The notes below the pieces were generated by a model that saw only the letters and a list, made by a program, of their open reading frames with translations, was not told the DNA's origin and ran no database searches. This document shows, one piece after another, positions 6,683-14,003 of a stretch of 24,213 nt of DNA. The stretch's first letter is position 1. Each line of letters begins with the position of its first letter. The stretch is from UJ101 sp047975265. Lineage in GTDB: Bacteria; Bacteroidota; Bacteroidia; Flavobacteriales; UJ101. Both the position numbers and the translations under genes were made by a program. The stretch covers positions 1-24,213 of the forward strand of contig JBKEDE010000074.1 in assembly GCA_047975265.1 (NCBI GenBank), written 5' to 3'.

Positions 6683-7364
6683 ATGCAAAGAAAAACACTT
6701 TATATAATCATCATTATGGTTTCAAATTTCTTGTTTTCTCAAGAAGTTGGAATCGGAACAGAAGCACCTCAAAGTATCTTGGATATTAGCAGTACGACTT
6801 CCGGTATTTTAATACCGAGAATAACAACTGCTCAACGTGAAGTAATTAAACCCAGTGCAACCGAAGATGGTTTACTGGTATATGATACTGATTTAAAAAA
6901 TTTTATGATTTTTAAGAAAAAAATAAATAAATGGGCTCATGTTAATACAGATTCTGCAGGTCTTTTAAATTTAACCCCACTTTCAAGTACAAAAGAGTAT
7001 GTCTTAACGGAAACCTATGTAAGTTTAGGTGAAATAGAAATTGTTCCTTTAGCCAAACAAGGAGAAATGTTAGCACAATGCAATATTCAAAATAATTTAT
7101 CCGGTTCAACTGCTGAAACAATGTCTTGTATTTAAATATGTAATAAATGGTGTGGATGACATAGAGGTAGTTAATGGAAGTGTAAATTCATCAGATCCTG
7201 TTGATTCCAGAATTTTAGTACTTTCAACCATTGTTCCTATAACGTATGAAACCCAAAGCATTCGTATAAAATTAGAGGCAAAAAAAACAGTAGCGACAGG
7301 AACGGCTACAATACCTTTTTTTGATTGTCTAATCATGGAAAAAATCTCCAATATTTTAAATTAA
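6683..7364 (+). pseudogene. Frameshifted QVGIGT-type protein B2' (duplicate of B2)
   Basis: The first frame runs 6683-7135 (150 residues) with a signal peptide, EVGIGTEAPQSILDISS, GILIPRITTAQREVI, GLLVYDTD and MLAQCNIQNNL. It stops after ETMSCI. The rest of the B2-like protein (FKYVINGVDDIEVVNGS through FFDCLIMEKISNILN) continues in another frame from 7131 to the stop at 7364. Aligning with B2 at 4795-4816 shows two bases missing at about 7130 (TGT A-- TTT, where B2 has a full codon). Repairing this restores a full-length B2 homologue, including the C-terminal Cys. No homopolymer lies at the break, so simple slippage is unlikely. The result is a truncated protein without the second conserved Cys, or a dead gene; a sequencing error cannot be excluded. 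Confidence 0.8.
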
Positions 7365-7371
7365 AAGTGTT

Positions 7372-8076
7372 ATGAAATTATATAGCTACAAAAAAATATT
7401 TATTATTCACGGATTGTTTCTATCAGTGATTACTTTTTCACAAGTTGGAATTGGCACTCATTCTCCAAACAGTATTTTTGAGATTAAAAGCAATTCACAC
7501 GGGGTATTATTCCCCAGAGTTACCACTATCGAAAGAAATGCGATGACTCAATCCGAAGAAGTTCATTCCCAATTGGTTTATGATACCGATAAACAAGAGC
7601 TTTACCATTATGATAAAACCGACGGATGGAAACCTTTGGATTCCAACGAAAGATTGGACGTGGGAACAAAAAATAATCCGGTATTTATTTTAAAAAGAGA
7701 GGATCTTAAAACAACAACGATTTCAGATGATATAGATTATATTGATTATAACTATGTTAAATGGTTTGATAAATCGCATGTAATGATTACATGTAGTACC
7801 AACTATATTTTGGAAAAAACGACTTCTTCCAATACAGGACTGCTCATAACTCTTTTATATAATGACACCGTTACGAATCGGGTAGATTCAGGAAATACCG
7901 GCGAAATAAAATCATCCCAAAACAATAGTGAATCCGTAACTTCCATAGAAGAAAATCTCACTTCACCCCAAGGAACGTTATTAAACTTTAAATTACGCTA
8001 TACACCCGTAGGGAACAGTGGTTTTAGTTTAACCATAGACAATGCTCTTTGCAAACTGATTGAAATAGAAAATTAA
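7372..8076 (+). CDS. Secreted QVGIGT-type protein B3' (duplicate of B3)
   Basis: 234 residues, the same length as B3. Signal peptide IFIIHGLFLSVITFS, then QVGIGTHSPNSIFEIKSNS, GVLFPRVTTIERNAM, SQLVYDTDKQELYHYD and DGWKPLD. The C-terminal domain (YIDYNYVKW, MITCSTNYIL, SSNTGLLITLLYND, NALCKLIEIEN) parallels B3, with Cys141 and Cys227 as the only cysteines. It starts 7 bases after the B2' stop, exactly the B2-B3 distance. Because B2' is broken upstream, polarity could reduce its expression unless translation starts independently. A hairpin at 8091-8125 follows the stop. Function unknown. Confidence 0.85.
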   Translation: MKLYSYKKIFIIHGLFLSVITFSQVGIGTHSPNSIFEIKSNSHGVLFPRVTTIERNAMTQSEEVHSQLVYDTDKQELYHYDKTDGWKPLDSNERLDVGTKNNPVFILKREDLKTTTISDDIDYIDYNYVKWFDKSHVMITCSTNYILEKTTSSNTGLLITLLYNDTVTNRVDSGNTGEIKSSQNNSESVTSIEENLTSPQGTLLNFKLRYTPVGNSGFSLTIDNALCKLIEIEN

Positions 8077-8090
8077 AAACAGATATAAAA

Positions 8091-8125
8091 AAACTCCCTT
8101 TTGGTTTAAAATTAAAAGGGAGTTT
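8091..8125. terminator. Bidirectional terminator between B3' and the DUF4468 gene
   Basis: AAACTCCCTTTT (8091-8102) pairs perfectly with AAAAGGGAGTTT (8114-8125) around an 11-base loop. Read on the minus strand it is followed by a T-run, so it is strongest for the converging DUF4468 gene; on the plus strand only three T follow GGGAG. Confidence 0.75.
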
Positions 8126-8182
8126 AAACATCAAAAAACTTAAAAAAAGAATTGCTTTATATTGACTTGAAACACATTGTTT

Positions 8183-8740
8183 TTACCAATCATTGTCACC
8201 GTCGGTTTCAATATACTCTTTAAGATTGTTGTTTAAACGATTGAATAACCATTCAATCTCACCGGGAATTGATCGGTAGGAGGATCTTATTTTTCCGTTT
8301 TTTTTATAAAAAGAGCTGTTGCTGCTGTTAAGATAGATATTTACGATTCCGCCTGTCGGATAGTATTCCGATACCGGTATATGATAATACAGCGATACCG
8401 GATCAAATTTATAGCGTCCGTCTTTAAAAGAAATGGTAATGGAATAGGTAGCACTATAACAGTTATAAAGACCTAAATGAATATAACATATTAAGTCTTC
8501 TGAAAACCCCTCAATTCTTATTTTCTCATTATCAATAAACGATTTAAAAACAGCATCAGGATTTTTATACCGCTCTTTAACCCAGTTAATGGTTTTTTCA
8601 AACAAATAATTTTGTGTTAAACCACTATCTGTTTTTACCACCACAAAATCGGTTAAACCATTTTTATCAAATGTAAACTTCTGTTGTGCAGATAAAGTTG
8701 CAACGGTAATGATTAATAATAACAATAATAATTTTTTCAT
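8183..8740 (-). CDS. Small secreted protein with DUF4468-like domain
   Basis: 185 residues. A clear signal peptide (MKKLLLLLLIITVATLSA) ends before QQKFTF. The segment TINWVKERYKNPDAVFKSFI, then IRIEGF and a strand-rich stretch YSITISFKDGRYKF, is the pattern I associate with DUF4468, a beta-alpha domain common in Bacteroidota exported proteins with no known function. The C-terminus (IPGEIEWLFNRLNNNLKEYI) looks helical and the last residues are acidic (ETDGDNDW). It is a single gene converging on B3', with a shared hairpin terminator. A perfect 19-bp palindrome lies about 60 bp upstream of its start (8799-8817) and may be its operator. Confidence 0.75.
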   Translation of the reverse strand: MKKLLLLLLIITVATLSAQQKFTFDKNGLTDFVVVKTDSGLTQNYLFEKTINWVKERYKNPDAVFKSFIDNEKIRIEGFSEDLICYIHLGLYNCYSATYSITISFKDGRYKFDPVSLYYHIPVSEYYPTGGIVNIYLNSSNSSFYKKNGKIRSSYRSIPGEIEWLFNRLNNNLKEYIETDGDNDW

Positions 8741-8798
8741 AATAAGGGTAATTTATGGTTTTATTTATATTTTGGTAAAGTTCAGAGAGTTGCTTTTA

Positions 8799-8817
8799 GA
8801 TATACCGTTGGTATATC
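8799..8817. promoter_or_regulatory. Perfect palindrome, candidate operator
   Basis: GATATACCGTTGGTATATC has two perfect 8-bp arms around GTT. It lies between the tRNA terminator and the DUF4468 gene, upstream of the latter. No T-run follows, so it is more like a protein-binding site than a terminator. The cognate regulator is not identifiable here. Confidence 0.45.
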
Positions 8818-8856
8818 ACTTAGTTTTGACTAATTCAGAGTAATTATTACATAAAA

Positions 8857-8887
8857 TACAAAAAATACGCCAAAAAAGCGTATTATT
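8857..8887 (-). terminator. Terminator of the tRNA operon
   Basis: On the minus strand AATACGC (8884-8878) pairs with GCGTATT (8870-8864) around a T-rich 7-base loop, followed by TTTTTG. It lies about 20 bases after the tRNA-Met 3' end. Confidence 0.75.
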
Positions 8888-8907
8888 TAAAAACCATTGA
8901 TTTTCAG

Positions 8908-8981
8908 TAGCGAGGAGCGGACTTGAACCGCCGACCTCCGGGTTATGAATCCGGTGCTCTAACCAGCTGAGCTACCTCGCC
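8908..8981 (-). tRNA. tRNA-Met (anticodon CAU)
   Basis: 74 bases on the minus strand. The acceptor arm GGCGAGG/CCTCGCT has a G1-U72 wobble, the D-arm is GCTC...GAGC, and the anticodon loop is TTCATAA with stem CCGGA/CCCGG (one A-C mismatch at the loop-closing pair). The T-arm is GGCGG TTCAAGT CCGCT, followed by discriminator A. No CCA is encoded. The body resembles elongator tRNA-Met; a CAU anticodon can also be tRNA-Ile2 after lysidine modification, but the GGCG-type acceptor favours Met. Confidence 0.85.
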
Positions 8982-9006
8982 ATTATTAATTTTATAAAAC
9001 CCTGTG

Positions 9007-9077
9007 TAGACCCACAGGGATTCGAACCCCGACAAGCGGCACCAAAAACCGATGTGCTACCATTACACCATGGGTCT
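9007..9077 (-). tRNA. tRNA-Gln (anticodon UUG), copy 2
   Basis: 71 bases on the minus strand, identical to 9123-9193. The acceptor AGACCCA/TGGGTCT is perfect, with discriminator A. The anticodon loop TTTTGGT gives UUG. The T-arm is CGGGG TTCGAAT CCCTG with one G-U pair. The outermost anticodon-stem pair (27-43) reads U-C in this fold. No CCA is encoded. The A1-U72 start and loop fit tRNA-Gln. Confidence 0.85.
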
Positions 9078-9122
9078 TTTTCAAGAATAAAATTTCTAAC
9101 TCATCTTATTTACAAGAAGTTG

Positions 9123-9193
9123 TAGACCCACAGGGATTCGAACCCCGACAAGCGGCACCAAAAACCGATGTGCTACCATTACACCATGGGTCT
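9123..9193 (-). tRNA. tRNA-Gln (anticodon UUG), copy 1
   Basis: First gene of a minus-strand tRNA operon, identical over all 71 bases to 9007-9077 and separated from it by 45 bases. It shares the same fold and the same U27-C43 mismatch. The promoter is at 9224-9254. Confidence 0.85.
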
Positions 9194-9223
9194 GACACTT
9201 TGCCGAATACTACTCGGCGGGTG

Positions 9224-9254
9224 CAAATATAATTGAAAAGCCGTATTCTACAAA
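9224..9254 (-). promoter_or_regulatory. Promoter of the tRNA-Gln-Gln-Met operon
   Basis: On the minus strand TTTG (9254-9251), a 19-base spacer and TATATTTG (9231-9224) match the Bacteroidota consensus perfectly. A short inverted repeat GCCGA/TCGGC (9202-9218) lies between the promoter and the first tRNA. Confidence 0.8.
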
Positions 9255-9340
9255 TAAAAAAATAAAAAAGTTTCGTTTTTTTTTAGGTGTTTATGCCAAA
9301 TAAAAATTTTAAATTCGCAATAAATCGAAAATGAAAATAC

Positions 9341-12300
9341 ATGAATTCAAAATATAATTTTTATAACAATATTATCGGATGGAGTTTGTTTGTTTTAACC
9401 TTTATTGTGTATGCTTTAACCATTGAGCCCAACGCTAGTTATTGGGACTGTGGGGAATATATAGCTGTTTCTTCTAATTTAGAAATTGCTCATTCTCCGG
9501 GAGCTGCTTTGTTTCAAATCATAGGTGCGGTTCTTTCCATATTTTCATTGGGTGATCAGACTAAACTTCCGATGATTATTAATTTAATGTCTGCTCTTTC
9601 AAGTGCTTTAACCATTTTGTTTTTATTTTGGACAATTACCCATTTAGCAAAAAAAGTATTATTATCTTCCTCACAAGAATTTCTTACAAAAGCACAAAAT
9701 ATTGCTGTTTTTGGTAGTGGAATTACAGGAGCTTTGGTGTATGCTTTTTCAGATTCTTTTTGGTCTTCTGCTGTAGAAGGTGAAGTTTATGCTATGGGGT
9801 CGTTATTTACAGCTTTACTGTTTTGGTTAGTATTAAAATGGGAAAATGATCATTCTGAGCGTGCTGACCGCTGGCTGATTTTAATTTCTTTTGTAATCGG
9901 ATTGGGAATTGGAGTTCATTTGTTGGTTTTGCTTGTAATACCTGCCGTAGGATTTATTTATTATTTTAAAAAGTTTGAAAACAAAAATAGTTTACCTCAC
10001 TTTATTATTGCTAATGTAATTATCGCCTTTATTTTTGGGATTATTTTTAAAATCATTTTTCCTTATACCATGAAATTTTTTGGTGTGATGGAAATTTTTG
10101 CAGTAAATAATTTTGGATTGCCTTTCAATTCAGGAACTTTTATTGCGATGATTTTATTGGTAGGTCTTGTTTCCGGAGGACTTTATTTTTCGTATAAAAA
10201 AGGAAAATATTATTTGAATACAGCTATTCTTTCCGTTACTTTTATGTTAATTGGATTTTCATGTTGGCTGGTAATTCCGATTCGTGCCAATGCCAATCCT
10301 CCCATTAATTTAAACGACCCTTCTGATGCTATCGGAATGTTGGATTATTTTAACCGTGAACAATACGGTGATTGGCCGGTATTATATGGTCCGAGTTATA
10401 CAGCATACGATTATATACAGCAAGGATTGGATGGGCAAGTAGATCGTGGACCTATTTATGAAAAAGATAAAGAATCCGGAAAATATAAAGAAATAGGACG
10501 AAAAAAGGAATATAAATTCAAATCAGAATACAACAAATTATTTCCTCGAATGTACACGTCTTCATCAAAAGAATATTACGAAGATTTTTTAGGAGGTCAA
10601 TTGCCTCCTGGAAAAACGCCTGATTTATTGGATGAAGTAGCTTTTTTTATGGATTATCAATTCGGGCATATGTATTTACGCTATTTTCTATGGAATTTTG
10701 CAGGGCGTCAAAACGATATTCCAAGTGAAGGAAGAATTAGTAAAGGAAACTGGAAAAGTGGAATTGGTTTTATAGATACCATAATTTTAGGAGATCAAGA
10801 TAAACTACCTCGCGATTTGAAAAATAATAAGGCAAATAATCAATATTACTTCTTACCATTAATTTTTGGTTTAATCGGTTTGCTTTTTCACGCAAAAGCA
10901 GATCCAAAACGTTTTTATGCCGTTCTTTCTATTTTTTTATTAACAGGAATTGGAATTTTGTTGTACACCAACAACAAGGTTTTTGAGCCTCGCGAACGAG
11001 ATTACGCTTTGGTAGGCTCTTTTTATATTTTTTCCGTTTGGGTTGGATTTGCCGTATTGGCTATTTTTCAATTGATTAAGAAGAAACAAAGTGTATCGGT
11101 TGCTGTTGGAGCTACTGCCGTTATTGCCATTGCTCCTGTTTTAATGGGATTTCAGAATTGGGATGATCATGACCGTTCGGAACGATATACTGCTTTTGCC
11201 GAAGCACATAACTATTTTGATGCATGCAAAGAAAACAGCATTTTGGTTGTATATGGAGATAATGATACGTATCCGCTATGGTCTTTACAAGAAGTTCAAG
11301 GGTATCGTCGGGATTTAAAAATCATCAATCATTTGTTATTGGCTTCCGATTGGCATGCACAGCAGGCTAAAAGAAAAACGTTAGATGCTGATGCTGTTCC
11401 ATCTATGCTTCCACTGGAAGATTATGGACGAGAGATGAACGATGAATTGGTTGTTTTTGACGATCCTACCATAAAACCGCTAACAGCCAAAAAAGCCATT
11501 GAATTTATTCGAGACCAAAAAACCGGAAAATACGATCAGTATTTAAAAAATTTGAAACAAGCGGAACTTCAAAAGATGAACAATGTAGTGGATTTTTATT
11601 TGCAGTTGGAAACAGGAATGAAAGGAGCGATCTCTGAAGGAAGTGAACATGCTGCCCAAGCTATGCAACAATTAGGTGATGTTCAGAGCCGTATCAAGTA
11701 TTTTTCTCGTGTCAGAGATGATTTTAAAAACTTGGATTTGAAGAAAACAGCCATTCTACCAACCAATAAAATCATGATTCCGGTTGATAAGCAAAAAGTA
11801 TTGAAAAACGGTATTGTATCTAAAAAATATGCCGATAAGATTGTTGATTCCATCGCTTTAAATTTGCCCGTTTCTTATGAAGTCAGTGAAGAGTTTATAA
11901 GTAGTTCCAGCTTAATGAAAAATGATTTAATGATGTTGGATATTTTGGCAACTAACGATTGGAATCGTGCAGTTTACTTTGGTGGCGGAGGTGCTTCAGA
12001 AGCCCAAAGCGTTTTCTTTTTGCAAGATTATTTGGAATACGATGGTTTTGTGTATCAATTGGTTCCAATTAGAACAAAAAAAGGACGTCAAGGAGATTTT
12101 GGTATGATTGATACCGATAAACTTTTAAAGATATACAACCAGTTTGAATGGGGTAATTTAAGTGATCCGGATGCTTATTTTGACAATACATCTCGTACAC
12201 GAAATCTTATTACTTTTAGAAATACGGCTACACGCTTAGCCAATCAATTAGTTGAAGAGGGACGCAATAAAGAAGCGGTAGAAGTGTTGGATATACTCAT

Positions 12301-13081
12301 GACCCATATTCCTTACGAATATTATGAAAACTTTTTAACTTCCTTTATAATAGAAGGTTATTTAAAAGCCGGGGCTTATCAAAAAGCATTTAATTTAATG
12401 GAATTGTATAAAAACGATTTGTTGCATAATTACGATTATTACCTGAGTCTAAATTCAAATCAATTGGCTACGGTTTCTTATGATGCTCGTAGAAACGGTG
12501 CAGAAATGTCCACGTTATTGGCGACATTACTGAACGAAAATAAAAAATTAGAAGCAGGTAAATTACAGACAGACAGTTTGCTGACTGAAAATCCTGAAAG
12601 ACAAATACAGCTGAACAATCAAGAAATTGAAAAAATACAAAAAAAAATCACTGTAATCATTCAAGATATTGAAAACAAGATAGATGCTTATGCTGAAAAT
12701 TTTTTAAAAGAAGGTTTTGGAAACAATTTACAATCTATAAACCAGTTAATGCCTACTTATGAAGCATTTTTTGAAGCTCAAGAAAAGTATGAAAATTTAA
12801 AAACCCGAGGTGTGAGTGATGATAGTATTCCTCAAAATATTGCCGATGTTATGCAAAAAAATTATGAAGGGGCTGAAAAGTTTCAACAAGCATCACGGCA
12901 AGTAATTCATCAGCTCTCTTCTGAAGGAAAAATTACTCAGTTTATGATATTGGCTTATCCGTACGAAGAAATTATGGAATTTAAAACTTGGCAAAAAACG
13001 GATGAGGAATTAACCAAAGATTCTGTTTACCAACAAATGCGTACTTTACTATTGGTTCAGAATGCAATGCAAGAAGAATAA
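9341..13081 (+). CDS. DUF2723 membrane protein (GT117 / TMEM260-like family)
   Basis: 1246 residues. The N-terminal half has many hydrophobic segments from residue 12 to about 600. It holds the family signature NASYWDCGEYIAVSS near residues 31-45 (Asp36 and Glu39 in the place of GT-C acidic residues), then IAHSPGAALF, AVEGEVYAMGSLF and the loop around PIRANANPPINLNDP. The C-terminal half is soluble, with the DUF2723 motif YGDNDTYPLWSLQEVQGYRRD and helical, TPR-like stretches (EAVEVLDILMTHIPYEYYEN), then a coiled coil near 1080-1125. Eukaryotic TMEM260, sharing DUF2723, is a protein O-mannosyltransferase; a similar envelope glycosylation role here is inference. ATG 9341 is chosen; ATG 9331 is out of frame. 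A weak -7 box TAAATTCG sits at 9310-9317. Its TAA overlaps the rnhB ATG by one base. Confidence 0.88.
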   Translation: MNSKYNFYNNIIGWSLFVLTFIVYALTIEPNASYWDCGEYIAVSSNLEIAHSPGAALFQIIGAVLSIFSLGDQTKLPMIINLMSALSSALTILFLFWTITHLAKKVLLSSSQEFLTKAQNIAVFGSGITGALVYAFSDSFWSSAVEGEVYAMGSLFTALLFWLVLKWENDHSERADRWLILISFVIGLGIGVHLLVLLVIPAVGFIYYFKKFENKNSLPHFIIANVIIAFIFGIIFKIIFPYTMKFFGVMEIFAVNNFGLPFNSGTFIAMILLVGLVSGGLYFSYKKGKYYLNTAILSVTFMLIGFSCWLVIPIRANANPPINLNDPSDAIGMLDYFNREQYGDWPVLYGPSYTAYDYIQQGLDGQVDRGPIYEKDKESGKYKEIGRKKEYKFKSEYNKLFPRMYTSSSKEYYEDFLGGQLPPGKTPDLLDEVAFFMDYQFGHMYLRYFLWNFAGRQNDIPSEGRISKGNWKSGIGFIDTIILGDQDKLPRDLKNNKANNQYYFLPLIFGLIGLLFHAKADPKRFYAVLSIFLLTGIGILLYTNNKVFEPRERDYALVGSFYIFSVWVGFAVLAIFQLIKKKQSVSVAVGATAVIAIAPVLMGFQNWDDHDRSERYTAFAEAHNYFDACKENSILVVYGDNDTYPLWSLQEVQGYRRDLKIINHLLLASDWHAQQAKRKTLDADAVPSMLPLEDYGREMNDELVVFDDPTIKPLTAKKAIEFIRDQKTGKYDQYLKNLKQAELQKMNNVVDFYLQLETGMKGAISEGSEHAAQAMQQLGDVQSRIKYFSRVRDDFKNLDLKKTAILPTNKIMIPVDKQKVLKNGIVSKKYADKIVDSIALNLPVSYEVSEEFISSSSLMKNDLMMLDILATNDWNRAVYFGGGGASEAQSVFFLQDYLEYDGFVYQLVPIRTKKGRQGDFGMIDTDKLLKIYNQFEWGNLSDPDAYFDNTSRTRNLITFRNTATRLANQLVEEGRNKEAVEVLDILMTHIPYEYYENFLTSFIIEGYLKAGAYQKAFNLMELYKNDLLHNYDYYLSLNSNQLATVSYDARRNGAEMSTLLATLLNENKKLEAGKLQTDSLLTENPERQIQLNNQEIEKIQKKITVIIQDIENKIDAYAENFLKEGFGNNLQSINQLMPTYEAFFEAQEKYENLKTRGVSDDSIPQNIADVMQKNYEGAEKFQQASRQVIHQLSSEGKITQFMILAYPYEEIMEFKTWQKTDEELTKDSVYQQMRTLLLVQNAMQEE

Positions 13082-13680
13082 TGCTTAAAACACAATACAA
13101 ACCAAAATTATTAGAAGCAGGTTGTGATGAAGCCGGAAGAGGTTGTTTAGCAGGTCCTGTAACAGCAGCAGCAGTTATTTTACCGCATAATTTTTCATGT
13201 AAATTATTAAATGATTCTAAACAACTGAGTAATAAAAAACGTTATGAATTGCGAAAGATAATTGAACAGGAGGCTATTGCTTATGCCGTTGCTTTTGTAG
13301 ATCATCAAAAGATTGATAAAATAAATATTCTTCATGCTTCTATTTTGGCAATGCATCAGGCTTTAGATGGTTTAAAAACCATACCACAACACATTATTGT
13401 AGACGGGAATAAATTTAAACCGTATCGAAAAATTCCTCACCAAACGATTGTAAAAGGAGATGGGAAATATCTTAATATTGTTGCGGCTTCCATTTTAGCT
13501 AAAACGTATAGGGATGATTTCATGTTCAATTTGCATCAACAATATTCGCATTATGGTTGGGATAAGAACAAAGGATATCCTACAAAAAAACATCGGGAGG
13601 GGATTAGAAAACACGGTATAACACCTTATCACCGAATGAGTTTTAAATTATTAGAAAATCAATTGATGTTAGGGTTATGA
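13081..13680 (+). CDS. rnhB: Ribonuclease HII
   Basis: 199 residues, normal for RNase HII. It removes RNA from RNA-DNA hybrids and single ribonucleotides from DNA in the cytoplasm. The N-terminal motif GCDEAGRGCLAGPV contains catalytic Asp16 and Glu17. IIVDGNKF supplies the next Asp, and KGDGKYLNIVAASILAKTYRD the conserved Lys/Ser and the last acidic residue. The C-terminal YGWDKNKGYPTKKH and GITPYHRMSF are typical. The start overlaps the stop of the DUF2723 gene by one base (TAATG), so translation is probably coupled. It converges with the small membrane protein gene, with 8 bases between stops. Confidence 0.95.
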   Translation: MLKTQYKPKLLEAGCDEAGRGCLAGPVTAAAVILPHNFSCKLLNDSKQLSNKKRYELRKIIEQEAIAYAVAFVDHQKIDKINILHASILAMHQALDGLKTIPQHIIVDGNKFKPYRKIPHQTIVKGDGKYLNIVAASILAKTYRDDFMFNLHQQYSHYGWDKNKGYPTKKHREGIRKHGITPYHRMSFKLLENQLMLGL

Positions 13681-13688
13681 TTAAAAGG

Positions 13689-13904
13689 CTAACTTAATAA
13701 TAAGTTATACAAATTTAAACAAACAATAAAAGTGTTAGGAATAATAATAGGCCAGTTTTTTCCCAATAAAAAACCATAGATAATGAATAAGAAACAACCG
13801 ATAGAGTTTAGGGTCAGAAAAAGGGTGTAATGTTCGGAAAAAATAAAAGATATCACCAATACTGTGGAAGCAATGTAACCGACCCAAGAAGTATATTTTT
13901 GCAT
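13689..13904 (-). CDS. Small YgjV-like inner-membrane protein
   Basis: 71 residues with three hydrophobic segments, each about 17-20 residues, within 6-70. The order VGYIASTVLVISFIF, LNSIGCFLFIIYGFLLG and WPIIIPNTFIVCLNLYNLL matches the short YgjV-type proteins frequent in Bacteroidota, sometimes wrongly labelled uroporphyrinogen decarboxylase. Function unknown. It lies alone on the minus strand between rnhB and kdsA. A box TATATTTA (minus, 13936-13929) could be its -7 element. An AT-rich perfect hairpin (13690-13707) spans its stop codon and may end both converging genes. Confidence 0.75.
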   Translation of the reverse strand: MQKYTSWVGYIASTVLVISFIFSEHYTLFLTLNSIGCFLFIIYGFLLGKNWPIIIPNTFIVCLNLYNLLLS

Positions 13905-13953
13905 AATGGATTAAATTTATTTGAATGGTAAATATACAATCCTTATTTTTATC

Positions 13954-13985
13954 CTTTTCTCAAAAACGCCGTTTTTATATCTTTG
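13954..13985 (+). promoter_or_regulatory. kdsA promoter
   Basis: The perfect -7 box TATCTTTG (13978-13985) has TTTT at 13954-13957, 20 bases upstream, as a weak -33 box. The kdsA ATG follows 18 bases after the box. Confidence 0.7.
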
Positions 13986-14003
13986 TATTGAAAATAAAAT
14001 AGT

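Larger units (their letters stand above)
3655..8076 (+). repeat. Tandem duplication of the three-gene B cassette
   Basis: B1-B2-B3 (3655-5748) and B1'-B2'-B3' (5983-8076) have the same gene order, nearly equal gene lengths, the same 7-base B2-B3 spacing, and pairwise best resemblance by rank. The copies have diverged unevenly: short near-identical DNA blocks lie inside much more different sequence. Confidence 0.85.

Noticed and set aside
1..8076. Paralogue array as a prophage tail-fibre region
   Set aside because: The GIGT module recalls tail fibres, but each gene has its own signal peptide and no phage structural or lysis genes are nearby.
8908..9193. Repeated tRNA block as a CRISPR-like or phage attachment repeat
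   Set aside because: The repeat is fully explained by two complete tRNA-Gln genes; no integrase or array is present.
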